From Chara braunii (Eukaryota; Streptophyta; Charophyceae; Charales; Characeae), in the NCBI GenBank assembly GCA_003427395.1, contig BFEA01000075.1, positions 2,939,834 through 2,990,042 on the forward strand: 50,209 nucleotides of DNA, given 5' to 3'. Shown here in pieces: positions 20,928-31,170 of this stretch. The translations under genes were made by a program, and so were the position numbers. The notes beneath the pieces are model-generated. The model had not been told where the DNA came from. It was given only the letters and a program-made list of their open reading frames with translations, and did no database searches. Within the stretch, counting starts at the first letter, position 1; every line of letters begins with the position of its first letter.

Positions 20928-21569
20928 CACTACCGTCTTAACCCGAAAACAACGTACGTACGTTGTATTCAACTTACCTCTGAAAAATGGCCTCTAAGAA
21001 ATCGCGCCATTTTTTTCGAATAGAACGTACCATCGAATACAACGTACCGTACGTTGTATTCGAATACTTCTGTATGTGGACTGAGTGTTGCCCCAAATAC
21101 TGTCTGTTTTAAGTTTTCAAGAAAATCCCCGTTTACAACGAAGAAAAAAAAAAAGAAAAAAAAAGTCGGCTACAAGGAAAAATAACATCTCTACTTACTT
21201 CTGTATGTGGACTGAGTGTTGCGCCAAATTCTATCTGTTTTAAGTTTGTATTGGTAGGCGGGAAATCCAGTCCTCCTTGCAAAGTCTGGCCCCGACAGTG
21301 TTCAACGCATACCTCGCCCCGACAGACAGCAACCCAGATATCGGGGACCTCTCGACATGCCAAATAGAATGCTCCTCCTCTTTTATTTTTCTTATTTTTT
21401 ATATTTTTTCATTTACTAATTTTTTAAATTTTTTGTATCTTTGCCCTGGAAAAGTTGTACTCCAATATTCGTTGTACAACATACGTATGTTGTATTCGAA
21501 TACAACGTACCTGGTACGTTGTATCCGTATACAACGTACGTATGTTGTTTTCGGGCTAAGACGGTAGTG
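20928..21569. mobile_element. CACTA-type MITE, 642 bp, with nested palindromes
   Basis: The left end is CACTACCGTCTTAACCCGAA and the right end, read in reverse, is CACTACCGTCTTAGCCCGAA. Complementarity continues for about 43 bp into AACAACGTACGTACGTTG. Ends of CACTA and TAGTG are the mark of the CACTA (EnSpm) superfamily. The interior has no coding capacity but contains further palindromes built from ACAACGTACGTTGT (for example 21033-21061 and 21470-21540). The flanking triplets AAG and GGA do not match, so the usual 3-bp target duplication is not seen. A duplicated word, ACTTCTGTATGTGGACTGAG, occurs at 21065 and 21198. Confidence 0.75.
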
Positions 21570-21609
21570 GGATCAACCGGGAGAGTCATGAGACAAAAGA
21601 GAGCAAAAC

Positions 21610-22030
21610 AATAATGATGGAAGGGTTGCCCAGCTGTCCAAGATATCTCGGACTAACTAGCCATGAGAAAATAGAGCCCCAAGGGGCTGAACACAGAAAA
21701 AAGAGTGTCAAAAGAAAATCGGAGCAAAGAGGGTCCAAAATTTAGACTAATGGAGACAAAATAAAACCCTCTTGAGTGTGGGGCTTCATTATTGTAATCC
21801 GAGATATAACAATCAACTACTGAGTAATCTGGTCATAGATGAAGATTCATCGTCTAGAAAAAGACTCAACAGCCACTTGACACTTGTCACATCAGAAATA
21901 AAAGAAAAGAGAAAAATCAGAGAAAATGTAGGAAGAATTAGACAAAGGGGGAGAAAAGAGTAGAGGAGAATATGCCGGTCTATTGGGACTGGCACAGTAC
22001 GGACTGCCAGGTCCCTACTGTGACCTCATC
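21610..22030. repeat. Diverged direct repeat, partner of 20,100-20,500
   Basis: This is the same ordered word set as in the left copy, ending with GGACTGCCAGGTCCCTACTG. It is separated from the left copy by the hairpin units and the MITE. This pattern could be the remains of long terminal repeats or of a segmental duplication. Neither is proven. Confidence 0.55.
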
Positions 22031-22039
22031 CCTCCAGAT

Positions 22040-23180
22040 TTAGTGGAGGGCAATCCGGATTGCAGAGATATAACCCTTGGGGCAATATCTCTGCAAAATC
22101 TTAATTAAAAAGGGAAAATTATGAGAAAATGCAAAAGGAAAATGACCGGTTTTCTTTTGGGTCATGGATATGAGATTCAGATTCCTGGAGGAGGGAATAT
22201 GGTCGTTTTTAATGAGATCAACTCAAACGGCCAACTCCGGAATAAGTTGGCAGCCAAAAATAGAAAGAAACAAAAGAAGGAAAAAAATAAAATTGAGTAT
22301 TTGACCCAAATGGAGAACCAAATGAACCAAAAATTGAAAACACTAAGCCGAGGGGCTCAAATTTGAAGCAAGGATCACCAAGGGGTAACACGGAATATTG
22401 CTGGTCTTGGATCTCCGCCAGATCCAAGGCTGAAAAAACACCGAGGCATGGGAAAATACCTCGGTCTACCAAAAATTGGGTACAAACTTAAAAAATCGAG
22501 AAAAAGTCTCACTAGGTTTTTTTTCTCTCAAGTAGGGTTGCTCCTTGAACATTTGGACTCAAGAGGCCAGCATTCGAAAAAGAAAAGGCGGTTGAAGGAG
22601 GCCAAGAGGCAATCCGAATTGGTACCAACCACTCGGACGATATGTACTTGGCCAAAATCAGGCCTAGATACCCCGGAGGAACCTAGTGGTGGGTTTTTGC
22701 CTTGGGGGTACCTCGGTTCACTTTGGGGAACATGGGAAGGTTCATGGGTTGGTCGGTACTCCGGTTTCAGCCTACATAAGTCGAGGGAACAGCCCGCCAG
22801 ACTCACATTTGCATGAGGAGTGTCCATGCTGCCAAAGTAAGCTTATATGAACATTTCTCTCACTTGGAGTAAGGAGAGGGAAACCCCTGCTAATTTGGGA
22901 GCTTAGAGAAGACTGTGGACTAGTGTGAGGAGCTGTAGAGGCTGGTGGTAATGAGGGTGGCCTAGGAAGGTGATCCGTCATAGCCCCCAGGCTGTGAGGA
23001 AGAAGGAAAGGCTAGAAGGAGTCTCATTAGCCCTCCTAGAGATGAGGGCTCCATAGCCGTAATGATAGGAGTTTACCATCATCAGAAAGGAACTGAGGAG
23101 GAGGGATGAGAAGGGTTTGAGGAAGAAGGAAGTCATAGGACGCATAGCTAAGTAAAGGGGAAAGCATCATCAAGATTAGT
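22040..23180. other. Unassigned sequence
   Basis: There is no supported gene. Purine-rich words dominate on the plus strand (GAAAAAGAAAAGG, GAGGAAGAAGG). The words GTACCTCGG and ATACCTCGG appear in the 22.4-22.75 kb part. Nothing else stands out. Confidence 0.4.
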
Positions 23181-23227
23181 GCTTCAACTCCAAGATACTA
23201 GAGGAGGTGAGTGGAAAAAAGAAAAAT

Positions 23228-23229
23228 TA

Positions 23230-23261
<32 letters not shown>

Positions 23262-23286
23262 TTCTTCTTCTCTTTCTTTTCTTCTT

Positions 23287-23366
<80 letters not shown>

Positions 23367-23400
23367 CCTTTTTTTTTTTTTCTTCCTCCTCTCTTCTTTC
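23228..23400. repeat. (CTT)n microsatellite followed by T78
   Basis: (TTC)n from about 23231 to 23287 is followed by T78 (23289-23366), CC, and T13. This is simple sequence. Open frames through it are artefacts of composition. Confidence 0.95.
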
Positions 23401-23559
23401 TTCCCCTCCTTCTTCTTCTCATACTCCTTCATGTTCCATCATCTACATTGTCTTTTGTTCTTCTTCCTCACATTCTCTCTCTCCATAGACACTCTCCAAA
23501 GCTTAGAATAGATAGTAGGAGGATTTTTCACTAGTAATGGTCTCCCTATGGCCTCATCC

Positions 23560-24720
23560 TTCACTTCCATGTAAATCGTTACTTTCCATTTTGAGATTTC
23601 ATGCATGAGAGTGAGTGAAACTCACTCTCCTTCACTTTGTCTCCATTTCTTCACTTAGTAGTAAATCACAACTTTGGTTTGTGTTCTTTCTAGTGTTTTG
23701 GATGATCTTTCACTCTTGTTTTGTCCATTCATTCACTTCCATGTAAATCGTCACTTTCCATTTTGAGATTTCATGCACGAGAGTAAGTTTCACTCACTCT
23801 CCCTTCACTTTCTCTCTATTAGTAAATTGCAACTTTGGTTTGTGCTATTTCTAGTATTTTGGATGATCTTTCACTCTTGTTTTTGTTCATTCATTCACTC
23901 TCATGTAAATCGTCACTTTCCATTTTGAGATTTCATGCACGAGTCCCTTCATATTCTCTCTATTTTTTCACTTGGTAGTAAATCGCAACTTTTGTTTGTG
24001 CTTTTTCTAGTATTTTGGATGGTCTTTCACTCTCGTTTTGTCCATTCCTTCACTCCCATGTAAATCGCTACTTTCCATTTTGCGATTTCATGCATGAGCT
24101 CCCTTTACTTTCTCTTCATTTCTTCGCTGGGTAGTAACTCACAACTTTGGTTTGTGCTTGGATAGTAAATCGCAACTTTGGTTTGTGCTCTTCCTAGTGT
24201 TTTCGATAGTCTTTCACTCTTGTTTTCTTCATTCCTTCACTCCTATGTAAATCGTCACTTTCCATTTTGAGATTTCATGCATGAGTCCCTTCACTTTTTC
24301 TCCATTTTTTCACTTAGCAGTAAATCGCAACTTTGGTTTATGCTCTTTCTAGTGTTTTGGATGATCTTTCACTCTTAATTTGTCCATTCCTTTGCTTCCA
24401 TGTAAATCACCACTTTCCATCTTATGATTTCATGCATAAGAGTGAGTTTCACTCTCTCTCCCTTCACTTTCACTCCATTTCTTCACGTGGTAGGTAATCG
24501 CAATTTTTGTTTATTCTCATTCTAGTGTTTTGGATGATCTTTCACTCTTGTTTTGTTCATTTTTTCACTCTCATGTAAATCACCACTTTCCATCTTGTGA
24601 TTTCATGCATGAAACTCACTCTCTGTTCACTTTCTCTCAATTTCTTCACTTAGTAGTAAATCTCAACTTTGGTTTGTGCCCATTCTAGTTTTTGGATGAT
24701 CTTCCACTCATTCTTTGTTT
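23560..24720. repeat. Satellite-like array A, seven units of 155-187 bp
   Basis: The word ATGTAAATCG/C recurs at 23569, 23741, 23903, 24058, 24245, 24400 and 24573. Each copy is followed by ACTTTCCATTTTGAGATTTC, ATGCA, TCACTTTCTC, GTAAATCGCAACTTT and TTTTGGATGATCTTTCACTC. Unit length varies through small internal deletions. No coding frame is conserved. The array passes directly into array B. Confidence 0.9.
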
Positions 24721-25690
24721 ATTCCTTGCACTTGGTGATAGTCCGATTCATCCTTGGTTGTTCCACTAGTGTTAGGCGTGTGTTTTTCCTTGTCACACTC
24801 ACACTTTGTCCCTTCCTTGCACTTGGTGATAGTCCGATTTTTTCCTAACAGTTCAACTTGTGAAATGCATGTGTTTTCCTTTGTCGCACTCTTGCTTTGT
24901 CCATTCCTTTCACTTTGTGATAGTCCGATTCTTCCCTAGCTGTTCAACTTCTGAAGTGCATGAGTTTTTCCTTGTCACACTCATGCTTTGTTCATTCCTT
25001 GCATTTGGTGATAGTCCGATTCATCCTTCATTGTTTCACTAGTCTTATGCACACTCACGCTTTGTCCATTCCTTGCACTTGGTGATAGTCTAATTCATCC
25101 TTGTTTGTTCTACTAGTTTTAGGCATGTGTTTTCTCTTTTCATACTCATGATTTATCCCTTCTTTGCACTTGGTGATAGCTCGATTTTTCCCTAGCAGTT
25201 CAACTTGTGAAATGCATGCGTTTTCCCTTATCGCAATCTTGCTTTGTTCATTCTTTGCACTTTGTGATAGTCTGATTTTTCCCTTGCTGTTCAATTTGTG
25301 CAGTGCATGAGTTTTCTCCTGTCACACCCATGCTTTGTCAATTCCTTGCACTTGGTAATAGTCTGATTCATCCTTGGTTGTTCCACTAGTCTTATGCATG
25401 TGTTTCCCTTGTCACAGTAATGTTTTGTCAATACATTGCACTTGGTGAGAGACCGATTTTTCCCTAGTTGTTCAACTTGTAAAATGCATGTGTTTTCCCT
25501 TGTCACACTTATGCTTTGTTCATTCCTTGCACTTGGTGATAGTCCGATTTTTCCCTAGCTGTTCAACTTGTAAAATGCATGTGTTTTCTTTTGTCACACT
25601 CATGCTTTGTTTATTCCTTACACTTTGTGATAGTCCGATTCTTCCCTAGTTGTTCAACTTGTAAAATGCATGTGTTTTCTCTTATCTTTA
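24715..25690. repeat. Satellite-like array B, eleven units of about 90 bp in two types
   Basis: The word GATAGTCCGATT or a variant recurs at about 24738, 24828, 24920, 25011, 25084, 25176, 25267, 25359, 25447, 25538 and 25630. Type 1 units have TTCCACTAGT and TTAGGC/TTATGC. Type 2 units have GTTCAACTTGTGAAATGCAT. The order is 1-2-2-1-1-2-2-1-2-2-2, which suggests a three-unit higher-order repeat with one truncated start. All units share GTCACACTCATGCTTTGT and CATTCCTTGCACTT. Confidence 0.9.
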
Positions 25691-25699
25691 AAACGGAGT

Positions 25700-26950
25700 T
25701 TGTATACACCCATGAGCGTGCGGGCGGAAGGAGGAGTGAGATTCCGTTGTTGTGAGAGTGAGGGAAAGGGAGCGAGGCATAGATTGTGATGGGGAAGGCG
25801 CGCGCACACTCACCTTCGTTCGAGAACGAAAGCGGAGTTTCAAGTGCGGCTGTGAAATCGAGCTCGTGTATGTGTGCGCGGAGAGATAGGAGGGGGGGAA
25901 GAGAAAAAGAGTCAGATCGAGAGATCATGCCGAAGAGAGATCATACGACGGTGCTGATTACAGTGCTCTTCCATAGATCCATTGATGTGTGATTACTCAT
26001 ACCTTCTCATTTACTAGTGTGAGAAACACAGAAAACTAACTCTGCGAAATTTACCCTTTCTGACTCAGATGAGGCAAAAGGATCTCACAAGAGCTCCATA
26101 AGGATACAAACAGAATTTTGAGTGGTCCACCATCATTCAGACTGTCAGAAGTTGTTATTCCGGCGAAACAATCTCAATCTAAGATCTGACATCGTTTTAC
26201 TAAGAGGAGTTTGGAGCCGCACCAAATGACCGTACTGGACGGAATTCAGTGGGCAAATTGACATCAGGCTGGATCACTTTGCAGACACGAATTATTGAAT
26301 TGTGAGATAACATAAGCAGCCACGTCAGCGAGCTTCAGCCATTCTGATTACTTTCAAGATTTACCATTTTACTCTGAGAAACCTTGAGTAGGGGCTGGTG
26401 TCAAGAAGGTAATTAATAGACCATTCTGGCGCAATAAATAACTAAATAAATATATTTATCAATTAATTAAATAGTTAATTCTATTGTTCGTCTGCAAGTT
26501 GGGCTTAGTCTATTATGAGACAAACCTTGTTGAAGTCGAGATTGCTATCAGCTGGCGGAGGGCCCTGCAATTAGCACGAAAATTCTTTAACAAGATATCT
26601 TTAATTCTCCCTTATATTGACGAATCTGCATAATGAACTCGTACTTTTACTTCTCACTTATTTTGACGAATCTACATGATGGATTAACATCTTTAATTTT
26701 CTCTTATCCTGACGAGTCTGTGTGTTGAAGGCCTCTCTAGGGAATCATTCTGTGAAGGTACGTTGCGGACTGCACAGACTCTTTACTCCCTGCCCGTCGC
26801 TGAGGTCCTCGGAAGCGGGTGCAGCGAGTGACAGGCGTTGTAGCCCTTGGCTTCAGTGAACGGTAGGTAGCCCCTCCCCGGGTTTCCTCACAGCGGGCCC
26901 ACGGCCGTCCTCCTCGGTCGTGGCCTAGGCCGCAGGATCAGCGGCCTTGG
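25700..26950. other. Unassigned sequence
   Basis: I recognise no gene. A degenerate triplet of CTTATxTTGACGAxTCT words lies at 26600-26730. The part from 26760 to 26950 is GC-rich. It includes the word TGGCCTAGGCCGCAGG, whose reverse (CCTGCGGCCTAGGCCA) occurs at 17027-17042, which might mark the edges of an insertion. Confidence 0.4.
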
Positions 26951-27129
26951 GTGCCACATAGCAGTCAACATTTGTTCTTCGTCGCCATAGAGGCAGGCCT
27001 TGTCGCAAGCCATCGATATGCATCGCCGCTGTTATCGCCACATCGGTCTGACTTCAATCACTGCTCAACATTCTACTCCTGCCCATCCGATCAGACAGCC
27101 AACCTCGCTCGTAGAAGTCAAGACAAACC

Positions 27130-27558
27130 ATGTCTACGCAACCCGCCGCTCGTGGTAGGAAGCAGGACAACATCCCGGATGACACTCACGGGTGGGCCAG
27201 GGGTCGGCGGCATGTCCCGAAGGCGAAGAGGGTTCGTTCGGACGGTGCTTTAGGAAGTGTGCCTCCTCGTGAAGTGCACGGTTGGGTGAGAGCAGCGAAA
27301 GTCGACAACGACGACGTATTCACGACACAGGGACTACAAGTGGAGGCGGTCGTGTGCGCAGTGCGGGAGGGTGGTCCCCTGCGTCCTTCTGATCAGACCG
27401 CTAGCAAGACGAGGCTGACGTCGCCACTCGAGGAGCAGCACATGCGTGCACACGAATTGACGAACGAGAATAACAATCGTCAAAAGAACAACAAAACACC
27501 CCTTGCCACCGCTCCCCTGAGCAGACGATTCGAAAAAGCAATGATAAGACAAAATTGA
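27130..27558 (+). pseudogene. Plus-strand ORF convergent with the Harbinger transposase
   Basis: A 142-codon frame, hydrophilic throughout: basic at the start (ARGRKQD, PKAKRVR), then VDNDDVFTTQGLQVEAVV, then polar sequence with NENNNRQKNNKTPLATAPLSR. No known domain is visible. It lies 490 bp from the 3' end of the transposase and points toward it, the place expected for the end of the second Harbinger gene. I infer that it may be a later part of the reading frame that starts at 13,878, separated by 12 kb of inserted DNA. I cannot prove this from the sequence. Confidence 0.4.
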
Positions 27559-27559
27559 C

Positions 27560-28045
27560 TACCATTTGTTCAAAATGACAATATAATTAAACGTTGGGGC
27601 CACGACATCGCCCCTCCCTCTTGAGCCATGAAACTGCCTATTCACCGTCGTTGCCACGTGTCAACAAAACCGGCGCACGGTCTATGGCTGCAGAGCATCG
27701 TATCTCCAACACACAGTGGAAATGCCCATTAGCGGGCTGCATGAACAACTGGTGTGCGCAACCGCGCACTGGCAGCACTGCGACGCTTACGAAAAAAAAA
27801 AGCCATCCTAAAAAGCACCACCCCGAAGGCGTACACAAACACTTCGTAAAGGCGGGACGAAACCACCGATCTGCCCTCCACCCAACACTGCAATGACTGC
27901 ACGAGCGCTACCGTCCACCATGCCAACACGACTCAGTCGTGTTTCATTTGTTCCACTAGAGCATTCCGTAAGGCCAACGCTTCGCCTGTCGAAGTAATCA
28001 TCGACACAGGCTGAAGGGGCTCTTGTATCCCAGGTCCACACATCG
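27560..28045. other. Spacer between convergent ORFs, nothing recognised
   Basis: Short open frames only. It contains an A10 run near 27790. Confidence 0.4.
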
Positions 28046-29587
28046 TCACACACCATTAGTGGCCACCTCCCATAACAGATTTTCGTCGAATGAAATTCCA
28101 ACGTCGATCAGTTTGTTGTGCAGTATACAAACGACAGTGAACTGCTGCGGGAACATGTCCAAGTTCGTTTTGTGCGTCCGCAGAAACAACCACCACATGC
28201 CCTTCAGTCTGCCGAACGCCCTCTCCACCGCTCCCCTGGCCACCTTTTGCTTGTTGTCAAACCGCTCCTCGTCGACATGCTGATTGACACCTCCATACGG
28301 GACGACCATCCACTCCGAAGGGGGGTAGCCATTATGTGTCAAAACGTAGTCGTTCATCCGCACCCCGAACAGGAGTGTCATAGGTGGACCACGGAACAAC
28401 GACCCCGACTCCACGTGCTGCCACAGGCTGGACAACTGGAGCACCCTGATGTCGTGGAAGCTACCCGGGTATCCCATGTGCACATCGCGTACACACAAGT
28501 CGAGGTCAATGATAACCTGCGTGACGATGGAGAAACTACGCTTTATGTCATAGTAGTTTCCGCTCGGGGCATTTGTTGGCTTGTCCATGTAGATGTCAGT
28601 ACAGTCAATGGAACCGTGGCAATTGGGGAACCCTTTATCAACGAACGCCCGCAGAACGACGAGATTGTGAACTCCAGCAGGCTTGACAATCTTCTCTCCG
28701 TACACCCGTAGCAGCGCGGCAGTCACGTCGCGAACAACAACCAGGCCTAAAGCTCTGCCAATTCCGAAGTTGCACGTGCTGCTCTCGTACGTCTCCCCCG
28801 ACGCCCACCTCTACAGTGCGTACGCCACAATCTGGTCTGGCTGCAAAGGCTCCTTGTAGAACATCACCCGCCGCTGAAGATGAGGTGCACATGCCTCGGA
28901 GTCCGTGATTTTCTGCAACACTCACAGTGACATGCGGAGCTTCTCCCGAAAGTAGTCGTCTGTCGTGTCGTCGCATTGCCTGAGGTCTTCCCATGTGCCT
29001 CTAGTCCTGCGCTCCATCCACCACCTCTGTATCGCTTGAGGAATCACTCCGCAACCCAACGCGTAGCACAACCGAACGACAGCCTCCGAGGTCGCCACGT
29101 AGTCGGGGCCATCATCCAAAGCTTGCGTCAATGTCCTTCTCCTACGTGCGTGCAACTGCTCCTTCATTCATCCCAGCGCCCTCTCCTGCTGGCATCGAAC
29201 AACAACCGTCGACACGGCCGCCGCCACGGCCTGCAGCTCAAGCTGTGTCCACAACGCACGTCCTCCCTCTTCGCCACCGTCCATAGCCACGACCTCCACA
29301 TGGATTCGTCTCTCCGCTGCCGTATGTGTCGTCCTTCCACACCCAACGAAAGAAGCTGAAGACGTCCAACGAAGCTGCTGCCTTTCTTTGGAGGCGCAAA
29401 GACGAAAATGTGTTTCACGGCGCACTCGACGCGGAAGAAGGTCGGCAGCAATGGACGCACCCAACGATACCAATGCACTCACAACGGATGGTGGCAGAAG
29501 GGACGCCGCTGTTGAGCCCGTTTTAGCACTACGCCGACTTTGCACCGCTAGCCGCACGTCGTTGTCTCCGTCGCAGCCGTCATTCAA
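28046..29587 (-). pseudogene. PIF/Harbinger transposase (HARBI1-like DDE), three in-frame stops
   Basis: One minus-strand frame runs unbroken by frameshifts from 29587 to a stop at 28046. It carries an Ala-rich and Arg-rich N-terminus, RGTWEDL and YFREKLRMS (29050-28925), then the nuclease core. The DDE triad is visible as Asp in GSIDCTD (28604-28606), Asp in GSFHDIRVL (28451-28453) and Glu in AVERAFGRLKG (28223-28225). The frame ends with CILHNKLI. Stops are TGA at 29168-29170, TGA at 28922-28924 and TAG at 28811-28813. These enzymes cut at terminal inverted repeats and insert at TTA/TAA-type sites. Catalytic residues are intact while three nonsense codons interrupt the N-terminal half, so inactivation looks fairly young compared with the disordered interior of the element. 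Confidence 0.9.
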
Positions 29588-29861
29588 AATTCGAATTTCA
29601 AACGTTGAGGTCCCTCGGGTTTATTTTTCCCATCGCTCTCTTGATGCCGTTTCCCACCAAACGTCGCTGGACCACGCCGCCTCCACACAAACAATAGATG
29701 GTGGACCACAGACAACCGACCCCGCGACCATAAATTTCCGTATGAAAACGGTCGCGGGCATGCCGTAAGGAAACATCCTCGGCGGACGTCCCCACGGATG
29801 CGTGGAACAACGCCGCAAATTTCCCTCAAGAGCCACAAGGAAAATTCCTTGTGGCTGAAGG

Positions 29862-29889
29862 AACTCCTAAGGAGTGTCTAAGGATGCCC
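29862..29889 (-). repeat. Right terminal inverted repeat of Harbinger-like element
   Basis: Read on the minus strand it starts GGGCATCCTTAGACACTCC and continues to AGGAGTT, closely matching the left end at 13267. Just inside it (29831-29856) lies a small perfect hairpin, AGCCACAAGG...CCTTGTGGCT. Confidence 0.6.
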
Positions 29890-29945
29890 TACGTGATTGT
29901 GTTCCTTTGGTCTGTTTATGTCATGCGAAGCCAAATCCACATTCC

Positions 29946-30018
29946 ACCATATCAGCCATGTTACTCTAAATAGCAGAGGCATTGATTACTTCCCTGCAAC
30001 GACGAAGGATTGACCTCC
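29946..30018. repeat. Direct repeat, partner of 30,783-30,853
   Basis: Shared words are CATATCAGC, AGAGGCATTGATT, CTTCCCT and AAGGATTGACCTC. The copies are about 840 bp apart on either side of the hairpin repeats. Origin unknown. Confidence 0.6.
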
Positions 30019-30194
30019 TGCCAAAGACTGCCATCAAAACCTATCCCTAGCAAAAAGCGTTCTCATCAACCACCACCGCAAACAATCATCAAACACTCCA
30101 AAAAACATATCAGCCACATGAAAACACTAAACATCCTACCTCCCACCTGAGGGGCAATGGACTCCCTATTTTTTTTTTATTTTTATTTTTTTTG

Positions 30195-30615
30195 AAATTT
30201 GTAAATGGGAAACCTACTTAACGAGATGATAAGAGCATCCCCGGTAAGTAGGTTCCAGCGTCGAAGGCGCCATCTATTGGTGGGGAGCTACACCTGCTGG
30301 AAATCGGGTCCAGCATCCCTGTACAATGATATTAGGAATGAACCTGCTGGAAATCGGCTCCGGGGTCCTTGTACAATGATGTGAATGTCTCTTCCGGAAT
30401 TGGGTCCAGCTTCGCTATTCAGAGATATAGATATCTCCGACTACCTATGTATGCATGTTAAACACTATACATCAGATGATGGGAGACCCTATCCATGTGA
30501 TCAACAGTGTCTGGCGCCGAGGCCAATCCTATCTAACCCTTATGTGACGTGTATTACAAGGGTGTAATGTATGTCAGCTGGAAATCGGGTCCAACATCCC
30601 TATACAGTGGTGTAA
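30195..30615 (+). repeat. Dispersed repeat with GCTGGA...TCCAGC hairpins, copy 2
   Basis: The framework is the same as at 13,055: GGGAAACCTACTTAACGAG, then units of about 48 bp starting at 30296, 30346 and about 30393, and one more at about 30576. It is preceded by an A/T-rich run (30169-30192), which in the other orientation would be an A-rich tail. The family also appears, reversed, at 12,094-12,148. Confidence 0.75.
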
Positions 30616-30910
30616 AACTATGTCCTATGCATCTGATCAACAGTGTCTACAGTCAGACAATGTATGTATATGTACAACAATCCATATCAGACAACACCCA
30701 AAATGTTTGTCTTCATTCACATATTAATGCGTCGATTAAAGCATGTCCCCTGAGCTCTGGGGAAAACCCTATCTCCTACCCTACCATATCAGCATAGAAC
30801 AGAGGCATTGATTGCTTCCCTAGACAGGGGAAGGATTGACCTCATGCTCCTGAAGCATATATCCCCTATATATCCCCAATACAATGATGTATCTCGATGT
30901 CATATGCTCA

Positions 30911-31170
30911 CTAGCAACAACAAAACGTTATCTCAGCAATCCTATCATGATTAAGAGTTGAGAAATGAGAGATAATCAACCTAATCTTGGCAAGGAAGTC
31001 ATCTATCGTATCCCCGCCCGGTGCCTGAAACAGAGACAATCAGAATAAGAAAACACTTGATAGGGGTGGGGGAGAGCAGTAAATCTTACCTTCAACCTCA
31101 AACTCCGCTTTGTCCGCCTCAAGAAGCTATGAATTCCCCCCTCCTGTGCCGATGGCGACATTTTTCTAAT
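30911..31170 (-). CDS. Downstream part of a gene split by the Ty3 insertion, with 65-bp intron
   Basis: Minus strand. Bases 31170-31090 are open in the frame that continues from 42,171 once the retrotransposon and one copy of CTAAT are removed (27 codons, basic, ending RRTKRSLRLK). This ends exactly at AAG|GTAAGA, a near-ideal 5' splice site. After 65 bases (31089-31025) comes a pyrimidine-rich TCTGTTTCAG|G acceptor. The next exon is in phase, starting at 31024 with APGGDTIDDFLAKI and open to TAG at 30911-30913. I do not recognise the protein. A weak second donor (AG|GTTGAT) near 30981 could end this exon earlier. The combination of open frame, phase and splice signals argues for a real gene. 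Confidence 0.5.

Larger units (their letters stand above)
13267..29889. mobile_element. Probable PIF/Harbinger element expanded to 16.6 kb by nested insertions
   Basis: The left end, GGGCGTCGTTAGACACTCC at 13267, and the reverse of the right end, GGGCATCCTTAGACACTCC ending at 29889, match over about 26 bp with some four differences. Both are followed inward by similar words with TTTCCTTGTGGC. A Harbinger transposase on the minus strand begins 300 bp inside the right end, and plus-strand ORFs begin 560 bp inside the left end, giving convergent genes. Flanking trinucleotides are TAT (left) and TAC (right), not a perfect 3-bp target duplication. The interior contains unrelated repeats and a second Myb-like pseudogene, so several later insertions are implied. 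The alternative is two separate elements that happen to face each other. Confidence 0.5.

Noticed and set aside
20100-22030. LTR retrotransposon bounded by the two diverged repeats
   Set aside because: The repeat ends lack TG...CA and target duplication, and there is no gag or pol between them. Only a MITE and hairpin units lie inside.
23179-23534. Phe-rich, Lys-rich or Glu-rich proteins
   Set aside because: They come from reading CTT repeats and T78 in different frames.
28046-29587. Stop-codon reassignment explaining the in-frame stops
   Set aside because: TGA, TAG and TAA all interrupt element genes in the window while also ending frames where expected. Several fit simple transitions in dead elements, so the standard code with decay is the simpler reading.
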